From Thermoleophilia bacterium (GTDB lineage Bacteria; Actinomycetota; Thermoleophilia; Miltoncostaeales; Miltoncostaeaceae): 64,000 nt of DNA. Made by a program: the position numbers and the translations under genes. The notes beneath the pieces are model-generated. The model searched no databases. It was not told where the DNA came from and saw only the letters and a program-made list of their open reading frames with translations. Where the stretch lies: the NCBI GenBank assembly GCA_017882585.1, contig JADGPF010000071.1:1-64000 (forward strand), in the 5' to 3' direction. This document shows positions 40,005 to 53,890 of the stretch, piece by piece; the stretch's first letter is position 1, and the number at the start of each line of letters is the position of its first letter.

Positions 40005-41002
40005 CGGCCGACCTTGGATCCACGGCCGCGCCGACGGCCCGAGCCGGGCGCTGCGCTGGCGTCGCCTTCGAGCCGGTGCCCGGTCTTGATGACGAACACA
40101 TCGTCGAGCGTCGGCTGGTGGAGGTCGATTGCCGCCGTGGCGATGTCGGCCTCGTCCAGGGCGCGAACGACCTGCACGATGCCCTCCGCGCCTGCGGCCA
40201 GTCGCACCGCGACGGCTCCCGGCTTGCCGTCGGCTGCCGGGCCAAACTGCGCGAGAACTTCGGCCGTGTCGCCCACGCGGCTGGGGTCGGCAGGGGTGAT
40301 CATCAGCGTCGGGTCACCGACGCTCGTCTTGAGTTCGGTCGGGGTCCCCTCGGCGACGATCTTGCCGCCGTCGATGATCCCGACGCGGCCGGCGAGCTGA
40401 TCGGCCTCTTCCAGGTACTGGGTGGTCAGGAACACCGTCGTTCCCGACTCGCGATTCAGGCGGCGTACCTCCTCCCACAGGGCGACGCGTGACGTCGGGT
40501 CGAGCCCGGTGGTGGGCTCGTCGAGAAAGAGCACCACGGGTTCGTGGACGAGCGCGAGCGCGAGATCCAGCCGTCGGCGCATGCCGCCCGAGTACGTGCC
40601 GACGCGCCGATCGGCGGCGTCGGTCAGCCCGACGCGCTCCAACAGCTCCTCGGCACGGGCGTGGCCCTCCTGACGGGGAATCGCGTGCAGGACGGCCTGA
40701 AGCCGCAACAGCTCGCGCCCGGTCATGAACGGGTCGATGGCCGCATCCTGGAGGGCGACGCCGATCGCGCGGCGCACGCTCGCGGCATCGTGCACGACAT
40801 CGAAGCCCGCGACGGTCGCCCGGCCCCCGGTCGGGCGTAGCAGCGTCGTCAGCATCCGCACAGTCGTGCTCTTGCCGGCGCCGTTGGGACCCAGGAACCC
40901 GTAGACCTCGCCGGCCCGAACGTGCAGGTCGATCCCGTCGACGGCCAGGATCCCACCCTTGAACTCGCGTACCAAACCCTCAACGACGATCGCGTCGGTC
41001 AC
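40001..41002 (-). CDS. Daunorubicin-resistance (DrrA)-type ABC transporter ATP-binding protein
   Basis: GFLGPNGAGKSTTVRML, YSGGMRRRLDLALALVHEPVVLFLDEPTTGLDP. Confidence 0.92.
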   Translation of the reverse strand: MTDAIVVEGLVREFKGGILAVDGIDLHVRAGEVYGFLGPNGAGKSTTVRMLTTLLRPTGGRATVAGFDVVHDAASVRRAIGVALQDAAIDPFMTGRELLRLQAVLHAIPRQEGHARAEELLERVGLTDAADRRVGTYSGGMRRRLDLALALVHEPVVLFLDEPTTGLDPTSRVALWEEVRRLNRESGTTVFLTTQYLEEADQLAGRVGIIDGGKIVAEGTPTELKTSVGDPTLMITPADPSRVGDTAEVLAQFGPAADGKPGAVAVRLAAGAEGIVQVVRALDEADIATAAIDLHQPTLDDVFVIKTGHRLEGDASAAPGSGRRRGRGSKVGR

Positions 41003-41070
41003 GGAAAGGTGCCTTTTCGTTGGGGTTGCCGGGGGAGAAGCAATCTCATGCTCGTTACGATCCCACCATT

Positions 41071-41424
41071 ATGGAGACTCATGACAACGACGCGCCCTTG
41101 GAGCGGATCGCCCGGTTGGAGGCTGAGATTACGTCGGCGCTGGCCGATCGAGACCTCGCCGCGGATGCCGACGAACGGTCCGACGGGCACCACCATCCAG
41201 CCGAGGCCGCGACGGACGCGGAGTTGCGCGAGCGCCAGCTCCAGGACACCCTACGAATGCGTCAACAGCTGGAGCGGCTGACCCGCGCACGGGCGGCGAT
41301 CGCCGCGGGAACCTACGGCATCTGTGTCGACTGCGGCACGCCGATTCCCGACGGACGCCTGATCGCGATCCCGGATGCCGAGCGCTGCGTGAGCTGCCAG
41401 AGCATCGCCATGCGCCGCCGCTAG
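41071..41424 (+). CDS. TraR/DksA-type zinc finger protein
   Basis: YGICVDCGTPIPDGRLIAIPDAERCVSCQ. Confidence 0.9.
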   Translation: METHDNDAPLERIARLEAEITSALADRDLAADADERSDGHHHPAEAATDAELRERQLQDTLRMRQQLERLTRARAAIAAGTYGICVDCGTPIPDGRLIAIPDAERCVSCQSIAMRRR

Positions 41425-42416
41425 GACGTCGGCGCAGGCGCTACCGCGTCTGGTGCGCGTATGCGTTCCGCGACGTCTGCGGACACGGGACGCGGCGAGG
41501 CAGCCGCCAGCCAGGCGAGGATGAGCCCGCACGACCAGACCAAGCCGGCCACCGGCACGTGCACGGCCACCCACTGCCAGGGCAGACCGTGTCGGAACTG
41601 GTACTCGCCGATGAAGATTTGGACCGCCAACAGCGGCAGGAACGCCGCCAACACCGGCAGCGCGATGGGATCCTTGGGGCGCTCGCGCCACATCCACAGC
41701 CCCAAGACGATCATGAACACTGTCAGTGTGGCCACCAAACGCACGTGCAGCCAGATCGTCAGCTGCAGGTTGCTGAGGCGGTCCGTCGCGCTCGCCGCAC
41801 CGGAGTGTGGCCCGGAGGCCGTCACCAGGATGCCGGTGACCACAACGCCCAGCAGTGACAGGGCGGCAAGGCTCGCGAACGGGCCGCGCCGCCGGTCCCA
41901 GGTGCGGGTCCAGCCCTTGCGGTCGTCGCGATAGAACACCAACGCCATCACCGCGGCGCCCAGGCCGAGCAGCGCGAGCAGGAAGTGGCTGCCGACCATG
42001 ACCGGGTTGAGTCCCGAAAGCACGGTGATACCGCCGAGCGGGATCTGGCCGACGGTCATGATCGCGGCGGCGAGCATCAGCCCGCGGACCTTGCCGGAGG
42101 CGGTCGGCGTAGATCGGGTGACCAGCCATGCCGCGACCGCGTAGACGACGATGACGCCCGAGAGCGTGCGGTTCGTGAACTCAATGATCGGGTGTTCGGT
42201 CGTCGGGGGCAACACGCCGCCGTGACACAGCGGCCAGTCGGGGCAGCCGAGCCCGGAGCTGGTCAGGCGCACGAGTCCGCCGCTGAGCAGGATCGCCCAC
42301 AGCAAGAATGCGTTGAGTCCGGCGATGATCACGAAGCCCGTCGGGCTGACCAAGGCGGCCGGTATGAGCCGCCTGGGGACCCGGGCTGTTGAACTCAGAA
42401 TCGCCACATCGGTCAT
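41421..42416 (-). CDS. ctaA: Heme A synthase (COX15/CtaA)
   Basis: LLSGGLVRLTSSGLGCPDWPLCHGGVLPP; HxxxGxxxxL-type TM motifs. Confidence 0.9.
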   Translation of the reverse strand: MTDVAILSSTARVPRRLIPAALVSPTGFVIIAGLNAFLLWAILLSGGLVRLTSSGLGCPDWPLCHGGVLPPTTEHPIIEFTNRTLSGVIVVYAVAAWLVTRSTPTASGKVRGLMLAAAIMTVGQIPLGGITVLSGLNPVMVGSHFLLALLGLGAAVMALVFYRDDRKGWTRTWDRRRGPFASLAALSLLGVVVTGILVTASGPHSGAASATDRLSNLQLTIWLHVRLVATLTVFMIVLGLWMWRERPKDPIALPVLAAFLPLLAVQIFIGEYQFRHGLPWQWVAVHVPVAGLVWSCGLILAWLAAASPRPVSADVAERIRAPDAVAPAPTS

Positions 42417-42453
42417 GGTAGCGTCAGATCGGCTGGTCCCGGAGGTGCAAGAG

Positions 42454-43071
42454 ATGGCAAGCGACGGGCCGACCCCTGCGCTTGAGGCGGAGCAAACCGG
42501 TACGGATCCTGCGCCAGAGCCTGCACCGCGGGATCTCCGACGTGCGCAAATCGGGCGCGTCGTCGGTGCGATCGTCATCGTCGCGGCGATCGCAGCGGCA
42601 GCAGCGTTCCGGCTGACGGCCGGGATCTCGGACAGCGTGGTCGTCGCTCACGTCGCCGCCGTTCAGGACCTTCAGCCCACCCAGGCGGCGCCCGCGCCAG
42701 GACAGCAGCTCGAGGGATTGCCGATGCAGGACCTGCCGGCATACCGCTGGCCGGCGCGCGGCTCGCGCGTCGACGTGGTCGGCACCCACACGGTCGCCAC
42801 GACCTTCTACGAGCGCGGGGGCCGGGTCCTCGCGGTCAGCGTGGTGTCGGGCGGCCCGGTTCGCGAACCCGGACCGGTGGTCGCGACACCCGCGGGGGAC
42901 CCGGTGCACGAGATCAGCCTCGCCGGCCGCGCGATCCTGTCGTGGCGTCACGCCGGACACACGATCGTCATGTCGTCGATCGCGGTGCCGACGCCCAAGC
43001 TCGTCGAACTTGCACGGGCGCTCAGCGGCGCGCCGGTGCCGCCCGCGCCGACGCTCACGGGGGGCGGGTGA
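42454..43071 (+). CDS. Hypothetical single-TM membrane protein
   Basis: GGAGGT Shine-Dalgarno before ATG 42454; one TM helix IVIVAAIAAAAAF; next gene overlaps its stop. Confidence 0.7.
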   Translation: MASDGPTPALEAEQTGTDPAPEPAPRDLRRAQIGRVVGAIVIVAAIAAAAAFRLTAGISDSVVVAHVAAVQDLQPTQAAPAPGQQLEGLPMQDLPAYRWPARGSRVDVVGTHTVATTFYERGGRVLAVSVVSGGPVREPGPVVATPAGDPVHEISLAGRAILSWRHAGHTIVMSSIAVPTPKLVELARALSGAPVPPAPTLTGGG

Positions 43072-44513
43072 ACCCGGCGACGGCGCGCCCGCCGGCCCGG
43101 CGGGGTTGGATGGTGATGCTCGTCGCGATGCTGGCCGCATGCGCACTGCTTGGCGGTGGCCGGAGCCTAGCGGCCGCGGCGACCGGCGTCGCGGGGGCGG
43201 ATCCCCCGCCTGGTGCGCACCTCGCCGGCACCCCCGGTGGGCTGCGGATGCAGTTCGTGGCACCGGTCGAATCGCCGTTTGTCGTGCTCGAGTTCTGGCA
43301 GGACGGTCGCGTGGCGAGCCTGCCGGCGCGGATCGACCCGACCGACCCGCAGGCGGTCATCGCGGCGATGCGCCACGGCGCGGGTCGGCCGGGCCAGGCC
43401 TGGGTGCGGTATAGGGTGCTCACCGGCGACGGCCACGTCGTCGGCGGCCGCTACACCGTGCAGGTCGGCACCGGCGGCCCTGGCGTGGCCCCGCCGGCAC
43501 AACTGACCTCGGCTGGTGGCGCCTGGCTGACGGGAGTCGGTCGCGGCTTGGTGCTTGCTGGATTGGTCATCGCGTTGGGATTGGTCGTGCTGCGGTGGGT
43601 GGTGGCCGGTCCTGACTGGCAGGCCGGGGGCGTCGTCGCACCGGGACGCGCGGATGAATCGGAGGGGTTCCGAGGGCGCACGCTGAGCGCACTGACGCGC
43701 GGGGCCGGGACCTGGTGGGCCGCGTGGTGGAGCGCGCTCGCCGCGTGGCTGATCGGCGCGGTCCTGATCGGGATCGGGGTGTGCTGGTGGCTCGGCGTCG
43801 GGGCATCGGGACTGGGCACGCTGCTCGCGCACACCCGCACCGGCCATGCGGTCGACCTGTTAGTGGCCATTGTCGCGGTGACCGCACTTGTGGCACTGCT
43901 CCTGGGCCGTCGAACGGATGCCGACCGTCCCGACGTGTCGCTGGGATGGGGCGTCGCCCTTGGCGTGGGTGCGGCGGCTGGCCTGATGGTGATGTCGTGG
44001 CAAGGGCATGCCTCCGATGGCACCGATGTGTCGATCAACATCGCCGCCGACGCGATCCACGCCATCGCGACCGCCGCCTGGATCGGCGGCCTGGTCGGCC
44101 TGCTGGTGCTCGTAGTCGGTCCGGCGCAGGACCTCCCGACAGATGACCGGGTGCGGCTGCTCGCGGGCGCCGTGGTGCGATTCTCGTCGCTGGCGATCGC
44201 GGCGGTCTCCGTCCTGGTGATCACCGGCACCTACCGCGCCCTCGCCGAACTGAGCAGCCTGTCGCAGCTCGTGACCACCGGGTACGGGATCGCGTTGACG
44301 GTCAAGCTCGCGATCTTCGCGGTGATGCTCGTCGCCGGCGGCTACAGCCGCACCGTGTTGCACCCGCGCCTTGAGCGCACCGCGCTGGGCCTTGATGCCG
44401 ACGAACGCGGTGCGAGCCGGGCGCTGCGGGCCAGCCTGCGCGCGGAGCTTGTGCTTGCGGCGTCGCTGATGGTCGCGGTCGCGGTCCTCGTGGCGATGAC
44501 TCCGCCCGGCTGA
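43068..44513 (+). CDS. CopC-CopD fusion copper resistance protein
   Basis: CopC-like N-terminus (DPPPGAHLAGTPGGLRMQF...YRVLTGDGHVVGGRYTVQVG) then CopD-like polytopic domain (AIATAAWIGGLVGLLVLV). Confidence 0.85.
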   Translation: MNPATARPPARRGWMVMLVAMLAACALLGGGRSLAAAATGVAGADPPPGAHLAGTPGGLRMQFVAPVESPFVVLEFWQDGRVASLPARIDPTDPQAVIAAMRHGAGRPGQAWVRYRVLTGDGHVVGGRYTVQVGTGGPGVAPPAQLTSAGGAWLTGVGRGLVLAGLVIALGLVVLRWVVAGPDWQAGGVVAPGRADESEGFRGRTLSALTRGAGTWWAAWWSALAAWLIGAVLIGIGVCWWLGVGASGLGTLLAHTRTGHAVDLLVAIVAVTALVALLLGRRTDADRPDVSLGWGVALGVGAAAGLMVMSWQGHASDGTDVSINIAADAIHAIATAAWIGGLVGLLVLVVGPAQDLPTDDRVRLLAGAVVRFSSLAIAAVSVLVITGTYRALAELSSLSQLVTTGYGIALTVKLAIFAVMLVAGGYSRTVLHPRLERTALGLDADERGASRALRASLRAELVLAASLMVAVAVLVAMTPPG

Positions 44514-44544
44514 TCGCCCCGCGGGTCGGGTAGCATCCGCTCCC

Positions 44545-44826
44545 GTGATTGATGACCACGTAACGCGCCACGTCGCGCGCCTGGCCCGGCTGGAGCTGAC
44601 CGAGTCCGAGACGGTCCAGATGCAGCACGAGCTCAGCGCGATTCTCGAATACGTCCAGCAGGTCCAGGAGCTCGATCTCGCGACGGTCCCGCCGACGACG
44701 CACGCAATTCCGCTCGAGAACGTCGTTCGCGAGGACGTGCCGACCCCGAGCGTCCCGGTCGAACTCGCGCTGCGCGAGGCCCCCGAGGTACACGGCGACG
44801 GGTTCGCCGTTCCGAGGATGGGTTAG
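44545..44826 (+). CDS. gatC: Asp-tRNA(Asn)/Glu-tRNA(Gln) amidotransferase subunit C
   Basis: VTRHVARLARLELTESETVQMQHELSAILEYVQQVQELD. Confidence 0.93.
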   Translation: MIDDHVTRHVARLARLELTESETVQMQHELSAILEYVQQVQELDLATVPPTTHAIPLENVVREDVPTPSVPVELALREAPEVHGDGFAVPRMG

Positions 44827-44829
44827 CCG

Positions 44830-46272
44830 ATGGCACTGACCGACCTGACCGCCGAACAGTCGATCACGGCGATCGCCGCCGGGCGAACAAGCTCAGAGGA
44901 CCTCGTTCGCGCGCACCTCGAACGGGTCGAGCACGACGACTGGAACAACTTCCTCGCGGTCAACCGCGAGGCCGCCCTGGCCCGTGCCCGCGAGATCGAC
45001 GCCATGCCGCAGCGCCCGCCATTGGCCGGGGTTCCGATCGCGATCAAGGATGCACTTTCGACCCGGGACCTCACGACTACGGCCGGCTCGCGCATTCTTG
45101 AGGGCTTCCGGCCGATCTACACCGCGACGTGCGTGGCGCGTCTGGAAGCCGCCGGGGCCGTGGTGATCGGCAAGACGAACATGGACGAGTTCGCCATGGG
45201 GTCCAGTTGTGAGAACTCGGCCTATGGCCCGTCGCTGAACCCTTGGGACACCACGCGGGTGCCGGGCGGATCCTCGGGAGGTTCAGCATCGGCGGTCGCC
45301 GCCCGCCAGGCGCCGTGGTCGCTGGGCAGTGACACCGGCGGTTCGATTCGCCAGCCGGCCGCACTGTGCGGGATCGTCGGCGTGAAGCCGACCTACGGCG
45401 CGGTCTCGCGCTACGGGCTGATCGCGTTTGCATCGTCGCTCGATCAGGTGGGGCCGTTTGCCAGGACCGTCCGTGATGCGGCGCTGCTGTTGCAGTCCAT
45501 GGTTGGCCGAGATCCGATGGATACCACATCGCTTGATTGGCCGGACCCGATCGTGCTGCCCACGGCCGGGCGGCTGGACGGCGTACGCGTGGGCGTGATC
45601 GAGGAACTGATGGGGGAGGGCATCGAGCCTGGCGTCCGCGCGGCCTGTCGCGCCGCGCTGCGTCGCGTCGAGTCGCTGGGCGGGACGGTCGTACCGATCG
45701 AACTGCCACACGCGAGCTACGGCCTGGCGACGTACTACCTCATCGCCCCCGCGGAGTGTTCGGCCAACCTGGCCCGCTTCGACGGCATCCGCTACGGGCG
45801 ACGCGCCGAAGCGACCGACGACCTGCTCGAACACTACGAGCGTACGCGCGGCGAAGGCTTCGGTCCGGAGGTCAAGCGCCGGATCATGCTGGGCACGTTC
45901 GCCCTGTCGTCGGGCTACTACGACGCCTACTACGGGCAGGCCCAGCGCGTGCGCACGCTGATCGTTCGCGACTTCGCCGCAGCGTTCGCCGAGGTCGACG
46001 TGCTCGCCTCGCCGACCTCGCCGACCGTTGCGTTCCGCCTGGGAGAGCGCACCGCCGATCCGCTGTCGATGTACCTGTCGGACGTCTGCACGATCCCCGT
46101 CTCGCTGGCCGGACTCCCGTCCCTGTCGATCCCGTGCGGGTTGTCGGACGGGCTGCCGGTCGGACTCCAGCTGGCCGGCCCGGCGTTCAGTGAGAACCGC
46201 CTGTTTGACGTCGCCCACGCACTGGAGGCGGCGATCGGGTTCGATCCGTCGCCGCCGGGGGTCACCGCATGA
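44830..46272 (+). CDS. gatA: Asp/Glu-tRNA amidotransferase subunit A
   Basis: [57 protein letters not shown]. Confidence 0.97.
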   Translation: MALTDLTAEQSITAIAAGRTSSEDLVRAHLERVEHDDWNNFLAVNREAALARAREIDAMPQRPPLAGVPIAIKDALSTRDLTTTAGSRILEGFRPIYTATCVARLEAAGAVVIGKTNMDEFAMGSSCENSAYGPSLNPWDTTRVPGGSSGGSASAVAARQAPWSLGSDTGGSIRQPAALCGIVGVKPTYGAVSRYGLIAFASSLDQVGPFARTVRDAALLLQSMVGRDPMDTTSLDWPDPIVLPTAGRLDGVRVGVIEELMGEGIEPGVRAACRAALRRVESLGGTVVPIELPHASYGLATYYLIAPAECSANLARFDGIRYGRRAEATDDLLEHYERTRGEGFGPEVKRRIMLGTFALSSGYYDAYYGQAQRVRTLIVRDFAAAFAEVDVLASPTSPTVAFRLGERTADPLSMYLSDVCTIPVSLAGLPSLSIPCGLSDGLPVGLQLAGPAFSENRLFDVAHALEAAIGFDPSPPGVTA

Positions 46273-47726
46273 GCTCCGACGCATGGGAAGCCGTGATCGG
46301 GATCGAGATCCACGCCCAGCTGCTGACGCGTACGAAGATGTTCTGCGGCTGCGCGCTCAGTTTCGGCGATCCGCCGAATACCCACACATGCCCGGTCTGC
46401 CTTGCGCATCCGGGTGCCCTGCCGGTGGTCAACCGGGAGGCGATCCGCCTGGCGATCGTAGCCGGCCATGCGCTGGGGTGCGAGATCGCCGAGCGCTCGG
46501 TGTTCGCCCGCAAAAACTACTTCTATCCGGACCTGCCGAAGGCGTACCAGATCAGCCAGTACGACCAACCGATCTGCGGGCCCGGGTGCTTTCGGTTCCT
46601 GACCGAGGACGGCGAGAAGACGCTCGGGATCACCCGCGCGCACCTCGAAGAGGATGCCGCCAAGCTGCTGCATCTCGGTGGCGAGGGTCGTCGCGCCAAT
46701 GCCGAAGGGTCGGTCGTGGACTTCAACCGCGGCGGTACGCCACTGCTGGAGATCGTCACGGAACCCGAGCTGCACAATGGGCCTGACGCGGCGAGCTTCC
46801 TCAAGCAGCTGCGCCAGACGCTTGTGCACCTGGGCATCACCGACGGCAACATGGAACAGGGCTCGATGCGCGCCGACGCGAACATCAGTGTCCGCCCGGT
46901 AGGAGCGACCGGGCTCGGCACCAAGACCGAGCTCAAGAACATGAACAGCTTTACGTATCTGGAGCGGGGCATCGCGGCCGAGGTGGACCGGCAGATCGCC
47001 ATCCTCGAAGCCGGCGGGACGATCACCCAGCAAACACTCCACTACGAGCCCAGCACCGGGCACATCACCTCGCTGCGCTCCAAGGAAGAGGCCCACGACT
47101 ACCGCTACTTTCCGGAGCCAGACCTCGAGCCGGTGGTGCCGGACCGCGCCTGGGTTGAGGAGCTCCGCGCCGCCCTCCCCGAGCTGCCGATCGACCGGCG
47201 CGAGCGGTGGATTCGCGAGTACGGGCTCACGTTTGAAGACGCCGAGGTACTCTCCGAGCCCGTTCAACTCGGGGACTACTTCGAACAGGTCGCCGCGCTC
47301 GCGCCGCCCAAGTCGACGGCCAACTGGGTGCGGGGGGAACTGCGGGCCCTGCTGCGTGACCGCGGCCAGGAGCCATGGGAGAGCAGGGTGAGCCCTGCCG
47401 CGCTGGCGGAGATCATCACGCTGGTCGAGTCCCGCGAGATCTCCATGCCGAGTGCCAAGGCGGTCCTCGGGCACGTCGTCGAGCACGGCGGCCTGCCGCG
47501 GGAGGTCGTAGCCGCGCTTGGGCTCGGCGCGATCCAGGACGAGCCGGCGTTGGTCGCGATCGTTGAGCAGCTGTTGGCGGACAATCCGGTTCAGGCGCAG
47601 CAAATGCGTGAGGGCAAGGACAAACTCATCGGATTCTTCGTCGGTCAGGCGATGAAGGCGACCCAAGGCCGCGCGGATCCGGCCCGTATCAGCGAGCTGG
47701 TGCGCGAGCGGGCGGGGGCCGGGTAG
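46269..47726 (+). CDS. gatB: Asp/Glu-tRNA amidotransferase subunit B
   Basis: [56 protein letters not shown]. Confidence 0.97.
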   Translation: MSSDAWEAVIGIEIHAQLLTRTKMFCGCALSFGDPPNTHTCPVCLAHPGALPVVNREAIRLAIVAGHALGCEIAERSVFARKNYFYPDLPKAYQISQYDQPICGPGCFRFLTEDGEKTLGITRAHLEEDAAKLLHLGGEGRRANAEGSVVDFNRGGTPLLEIVTEPELHNGPDAASFLKQLRQTLVHLGITDGNMEQGSMRADANISVRPVGATGLGTKTELKNMNSFTYLERGIAAEVDRQIAILEAGGTITQQTLHYEPSTGHITSLRSKEEAHDYRYFPEPDLEPVVPDRAWVEELRAALPELPIDRRERWIREYGLTFEDAEVLSEPVQLGDYFEQVAALAPPKSTANWVRGELRALLRDRGQEPWESRVSPAALAEIITLVESREISMPSAKAVLGHVVEHGGLPREVVAALGLGAIQDEPALVAIVEQLLADNPVQAQQMREGKDKLIGFFVGQAMKATQGRADPARISELVRERAGAG

Positions 47727-47790
47727 CAGTTGGCGATTCACGTGTCCCCGGCGACCAATAGGGAGCCGAATCCATATATGCTCCACGGCC

Positions 47791-48279
47791 GTGGCAAATC
47801 ACATTCTCTCGGTCTTGGTGGAGAACAAGCCGGGCGTGCTTTCGCGCGTCGCGGGACTGTTTACCCGTCGTGGCTTCAACATCGAATCGCTTGCGGTCAG
47901 CCCGACCGAAGACCCGGCGCTGTCCCGCATGACCATCACGGTCGATGCGAGCCGCTTCCCCGTGGAGCAGATCACCAAACAGCTCGACAAGCTCATCAAC
48001 GTGATCAAGATCCGCGATCTAGATCCCAACAACACCGTCGCCCGTGAGCTCGCCCTGATGAAGGTGCACTCGGACCCCGGCGAGCGGGCCGAGATCATCG
48101 GCCTCGTGGACATCTTCGGCGGCAATATCCTCGACGTGACCACCGAGCACGTGACGATCCAGGTGACCGGCGAGACCGACGACCTCGTGCGATTTGAAGA
48201 ACTCCTCCGCCCGTTTGGCCTCATCGAGATGGTCAAGACGGGCGTGGTAGCCCTCAGCCGAGGTGCTTCGACCACATAG
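47791..48279 (+). CDS. ilvN: Acetolactate synthase small (regulatory) subunit
   Basis: HILSVLVENKPGVLSRVAGLFTRRGFNIESLAVSPTEDPALSRMTI (ACT domain). Confidence 0.95.
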   Translation: MANHILSVLVENKPGVLSRVAGLFTRRGFNIESLAVSPTEDPALSRMTITVDASRFPVEQITKQLDKLINVIKIRDLDPNNTVARELALMKVHSDPGERAEIIGLVDIFGGNILDVTTEHVTIQVTGETDDLVRFEELLRPFGLIEMVKTGVVALSRGASTT

Positions 48280-48288
48280 CTTCGTCCG

Positions 48289-49335
48289 GTGGCCGCTGAT
48301 ACGCCGCCGACCTACGACCCGGGAGCATCCATGTTTTACGACGACGACGCCGATCTCGACCTGCTGCGGGGCAAGACCGTGGCCGTGATCGGGTTCGGTA
48401 GCCAGGGCCACGCACACGCACTCAACCTGCACGAGTCGGGCGTCAAGGTCGTCGTCGGCTTGCGGCCCGAGAGCGCCCGCGCCGAACAGGCCCGCTCGCA
48501 CGGCTTGGAGGTCGTAACTCCGCGGGAGGCCGCCACGGCCGGCGATCTGGTGATGATGCTCACTCCGGATGAGCTGATGGGCGAGCTCTACGCCGCCGAC
48601 GTGGCGCCCGGGCTAGAGCCCGGCAACGTGCTGTTGTTCGCCCATGGGTTTGCGATCCACTTCGGCCAGATCGTTCCGCCCCCGGGCGTCGACGTGGTCA
48701 TGGTCGCCCCGAAGGGCCCCGGTCACCTCGTGCGCCGGACCTACTCCGAAGGCGCGGGTACGCCCGGCCTGGTCGCGGTCGCCCAAGACGCCTCCGGGAA
48801 CGCCCAGGGAGTCGCGCTCGCGTACGCCAAGGGCATCGGGTGCACCCGGGCCGGCGTGATCGAGACAACGTTCGCCGAGGAGACCGAAACCGACCTGTTC
48901 GGTGAGCAGGTGGTCCTGTGCGGTGGCCTCTCCGAGCTCATCCGGGCCGGCTTCGACACGCTGGTGGATGCGGGCTACCAGCCGGAGCTCGCGTACTTCG
49001 AGTGCCTGCACGAGGTCAAGCTGATCGTCGATCTGATCTACGAGAAGGGCATCGCGGGCATGCGCTATTCGGTGAGCAACACTGCCGAATACGGCGATCT
49101 GACGCGTGGGACACGGGTCATCACCGAGGAGACCCGCGCCGAGATGCGCAAGATCCTCGCCGAGATCCAGAACGGCCAGTTCGCCAAGGAATGGCTCCTG
49201 GAGAACAAGGTCGGCCGTCCGCAATTCAACGCGATCGCGCGACGCCAGGCGGACCACCCGGTCGAAGAGGTCGGCAAGCAGCTGCGCTCGATGATGAGTT
49301 GGATCAACACCGAGTTCGAGACGGAAAAGGCGTAA
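48289..49335 (+). CDS. ilvC: Ketol-acid reductoisomerase
   Basis: [41 protein letters not shown]; start may be ATG 48331. Confidence 0.96.
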   Translation: MAADTPPTYDPGASMFYDDDADLDLLRGKTVAVIGFGSQGHAHALNLHESGVKVVVGLRPESARAEQARSHGLEVVTPREAATAGDLVMMLTPDELMGELYAADVAPGLEPGNVLLFAHGFAIHFGQIVPPPGVDVVMVAPKGPGHLVRRTYSEGAGTPGLVAVAQDASGNAQGVALAYAKGIGCTRAGVIETTFAEETETDLFGEQVVLCGGLSELIRAGFDTLVDAGYQPELAYFECLHEVKLIVDLIYEKGIAGMRYSVSNTAEYGDLTRGTRVITEETRAEMRKILAEIQNGQFAKEWLLENKVGRPQFNAIARRQADHPVEEVGKQLRSMMSWINTEFETEKA

Positions 49336-49342
49336 GGGAACC

Positions 49343-52104
<2,762 letters not shown>

Positions 52105-52144
52105 CGGGCCGCCGCCACACCGACAACCGCGATGGTGCGAGTGG

Positions 52145-52150
52145 TAAGAT
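52145..52150 (+). promoter_or_regulatory. Candidate -10 element TAAGAT for the leuA leader
   Basis: TAAGAT ends 8 bp before the ATG of the leader ORF; no clear -35. Confidence 0.45.
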
Positions 52151-52157
52151 CCCCCAC

Positions 52158-52229
52158 ATGTTGACGGCCACTCGCAGCTCACACGTCATGCGCGGCCTCC
52201 TCGTGTGTCTTTCCCTGCTCCCCCTCTAG
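52158..52229 (+). CDS. Leucine-rich leader peptide MLTATRSSHVMRGLLVCLSLLPL (leuA attenuator)
   Basis: 24-codon ORF incl. TAG; 7 Leu in 23 residues, clustered at the end (LLVCLSLLPL*), directly upstream of leuA. Confidence 0.8.
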   Translation: MLTATRSSHVMRGLLVCLSLLPL

Positions 52230-52236
52230 GGGGAAC

Positions 52237-52289
52237 GACTCGACACTCCATGCCCGGGACGTCCGGGCCCCCAATCTGAAGCCCGAGTC
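52237..52289 (+). promoter_or_regulatory. Nested hairpins between leader peptide and leuA (attenuation region)
   Basis: GCCCGG-gacgt-CCGGGC (52252-52268) enclosed by GACTCG (52237-52242)/CGAGTC (52284-52289); also CCCCTCTAGGGG around the leader stop. Confidence 0.6.
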
Positions 52290-52312
52290 AAGGACCCGAG
52301 GGAGGTCGTGAC

Positions 52313-53890
52313 GTGAGCACAGGTCAAGTGCAGCCCAACAACGACGCCGACCGCGTCAAGATATTCGACACAACTCTGCGTGACGGCGAACAGTCGCCCG
52401 GGATCACGCTCAACACGCGCGAGAAGCTTGAGATCGCGCACCAGTTGCGTCGCCTTGGGGTCGATGTCATGGAGGCCGGGTTCCCGATCACCTCGCCGGG
52501 CGACTTCGAAGCGGTGCGGGCGATCGCCAACGAGGTGACTGATACCGTGGTCGCCGCCCTGGCGCGGGCCAACGAGAAGGACGTGACCGTTGCCGGCGAG
52601 GCCGTCCGCGACGCCGAGCGCGGGCGGATCCACACATTCATCGCCACCAGCGACATCCACTTGGAGCACAAGCTGCGTATGACGCGGGCCCAGGTGCTGG
52701 CCGCGGCCATGGATGCCGTCCGTCTTGCGCGAACGATCGTCGACGATGTCGAGTTCTCGTGCGAGGACTCGACTCGATCGGATCCGGCGTTTGTCGCGGA
52801 GGTCGTCGGGGCGGCAATCGCCGAGGGGGCGAGCACGATCAACCTGCCGGACACGGTCGGTTACACGATGCCGACTGAGTTCCAGCGGTTCCTGCTGGAT
52901 CTGTATGAGCGGTGCCCGGAACTGCACGACGTGACCGTGTCGGTGCACTGCCACAACGATCTTGGTCTCGCGGTGGCGAACTCCCTCGCGGGGATCCAGG
53001 TCGGCGCCCGGCAGGTCGAGGGCTGCATCAATGGCATCGGCGAGCGCGCCGGCAACGCCTCAATCGAGGAACTGGCCATGATCCTGCGCACGCGAGCAGC
53101 TGATTTGGGCGGTCTGTGGTGCGGCGTCGACACGACCGAGATCACGCGCGCCAGCCGCTTGGTCAGCCGCCTGACCGGATATGTCGTCCAGCCCAACAAG
53201 GCCATTGTCGGCCGCAACGCGTTCGCACACGAGGCCGGTATCCATCAGCACGGGGTGCTGTCCAACCCGCTGACGTACGAAATCATGGACGCGACGAGTG
53301 TCGGCCTGGCTCAGAACTCGATCGTGCTCGGCAAGCACTCCGGCCGTCACGCGCTCGACCACGCGTTGCGCGAACTGGGCTACGAGCTGGATCGCGACGA
53401 GCTGAACGCGGCCTTCACGCGCTTCAAGGAGATCGCCGACCTGAAGGGGCGTCTGTCGGGCGTCGACCTCGAAGCGCTGGTGTCCGACGAGATGCGGGTC
53501 GAGGGCGGTGACGGATTCCGACTGGACGAACTGGCGGTGACCACGCGCTCGGCCGAGCCGCCCACCGCCCGCGTGGTCGTCACCGACAAGGACGGCACGC
53601 ACCGCGAAGGCACCGGTACCGGTGACGGCCCCGTCAACGCATTGATGCACGCGATCGACGCGGCCATCGGAAGCACAGGTGTGCTGCTCGAATACCAGGT
53701 CTCGGCCGTGACCGGCGGGACCGACGCGCTGGGGGAGGCACGAGTGGTCTGCGAGATCGGCGGCCGCAATTACTCCGGCCAAGGCGTCTCAACCGATGTT
53801 CTGGAAGCAACTGCGGTCGCATACCTGCGGGCGGTCGACGCCAGTCGACGCGCCGGGCACGGCGAGCGCGTGATGGCCGGGGGGGTTTGA
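52313..53890 (+). CDS. leuA: 2-isopropylmalate synthase
   Basis: [65 protein letters not shown]. Confidence 0.96.
   Translation: MSTGQVQPNNDADRVKIFDTTLRDGEQSPGITLNTREKLEIAHQLRRLGVDVMEAGFPITSPGDFEAVRAIANEVTDTVVAALARANEKDVTVAGEAVRDAERGRIHTFIATSDIHLEHKLRMTRAQVLAAAMDAVRLARTIVDDVEFSCEDSTRSDPAFVAEVVGAAIAEGASTINLPDTVGYTMPTEFQRFLLDLYERCPELHDVTVSVHCHNDLGLAVANSLAGIQVGARQVEGCINGIGERAGNASIEELAMILRTRAADLGGLWCGVDTTEITRASRLVSRLTGYVVQPNKAIVGRNAFAHEAGIHQHGVLSNPLTYEIMDATSVGLAQNSIVLGKHSGRHALDHALRELGYELDRDELNAAFTRFKEIADLKGRLSGVDLEALVSDEMRVEGGDGFRLDELAVTTRSAEPPTARVVVTDKDGTHREGTGTGDGPVNALMHAIDAAIGSTGVLLEYQVSAVTGGTDALGEARVVCEIGGRNYSGQGVSTDVLEATAVAYLRAVDASRRAGHGERVMAGGV

Noticed and set aside
38446-41002. Drug-resistance ABC-2 exporter as part of a biosynthetic gene cluster
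   Set aside because: No neighbouring NRPS/PKS/RiPP genes; looks like a standalone DrrAB-type exporter
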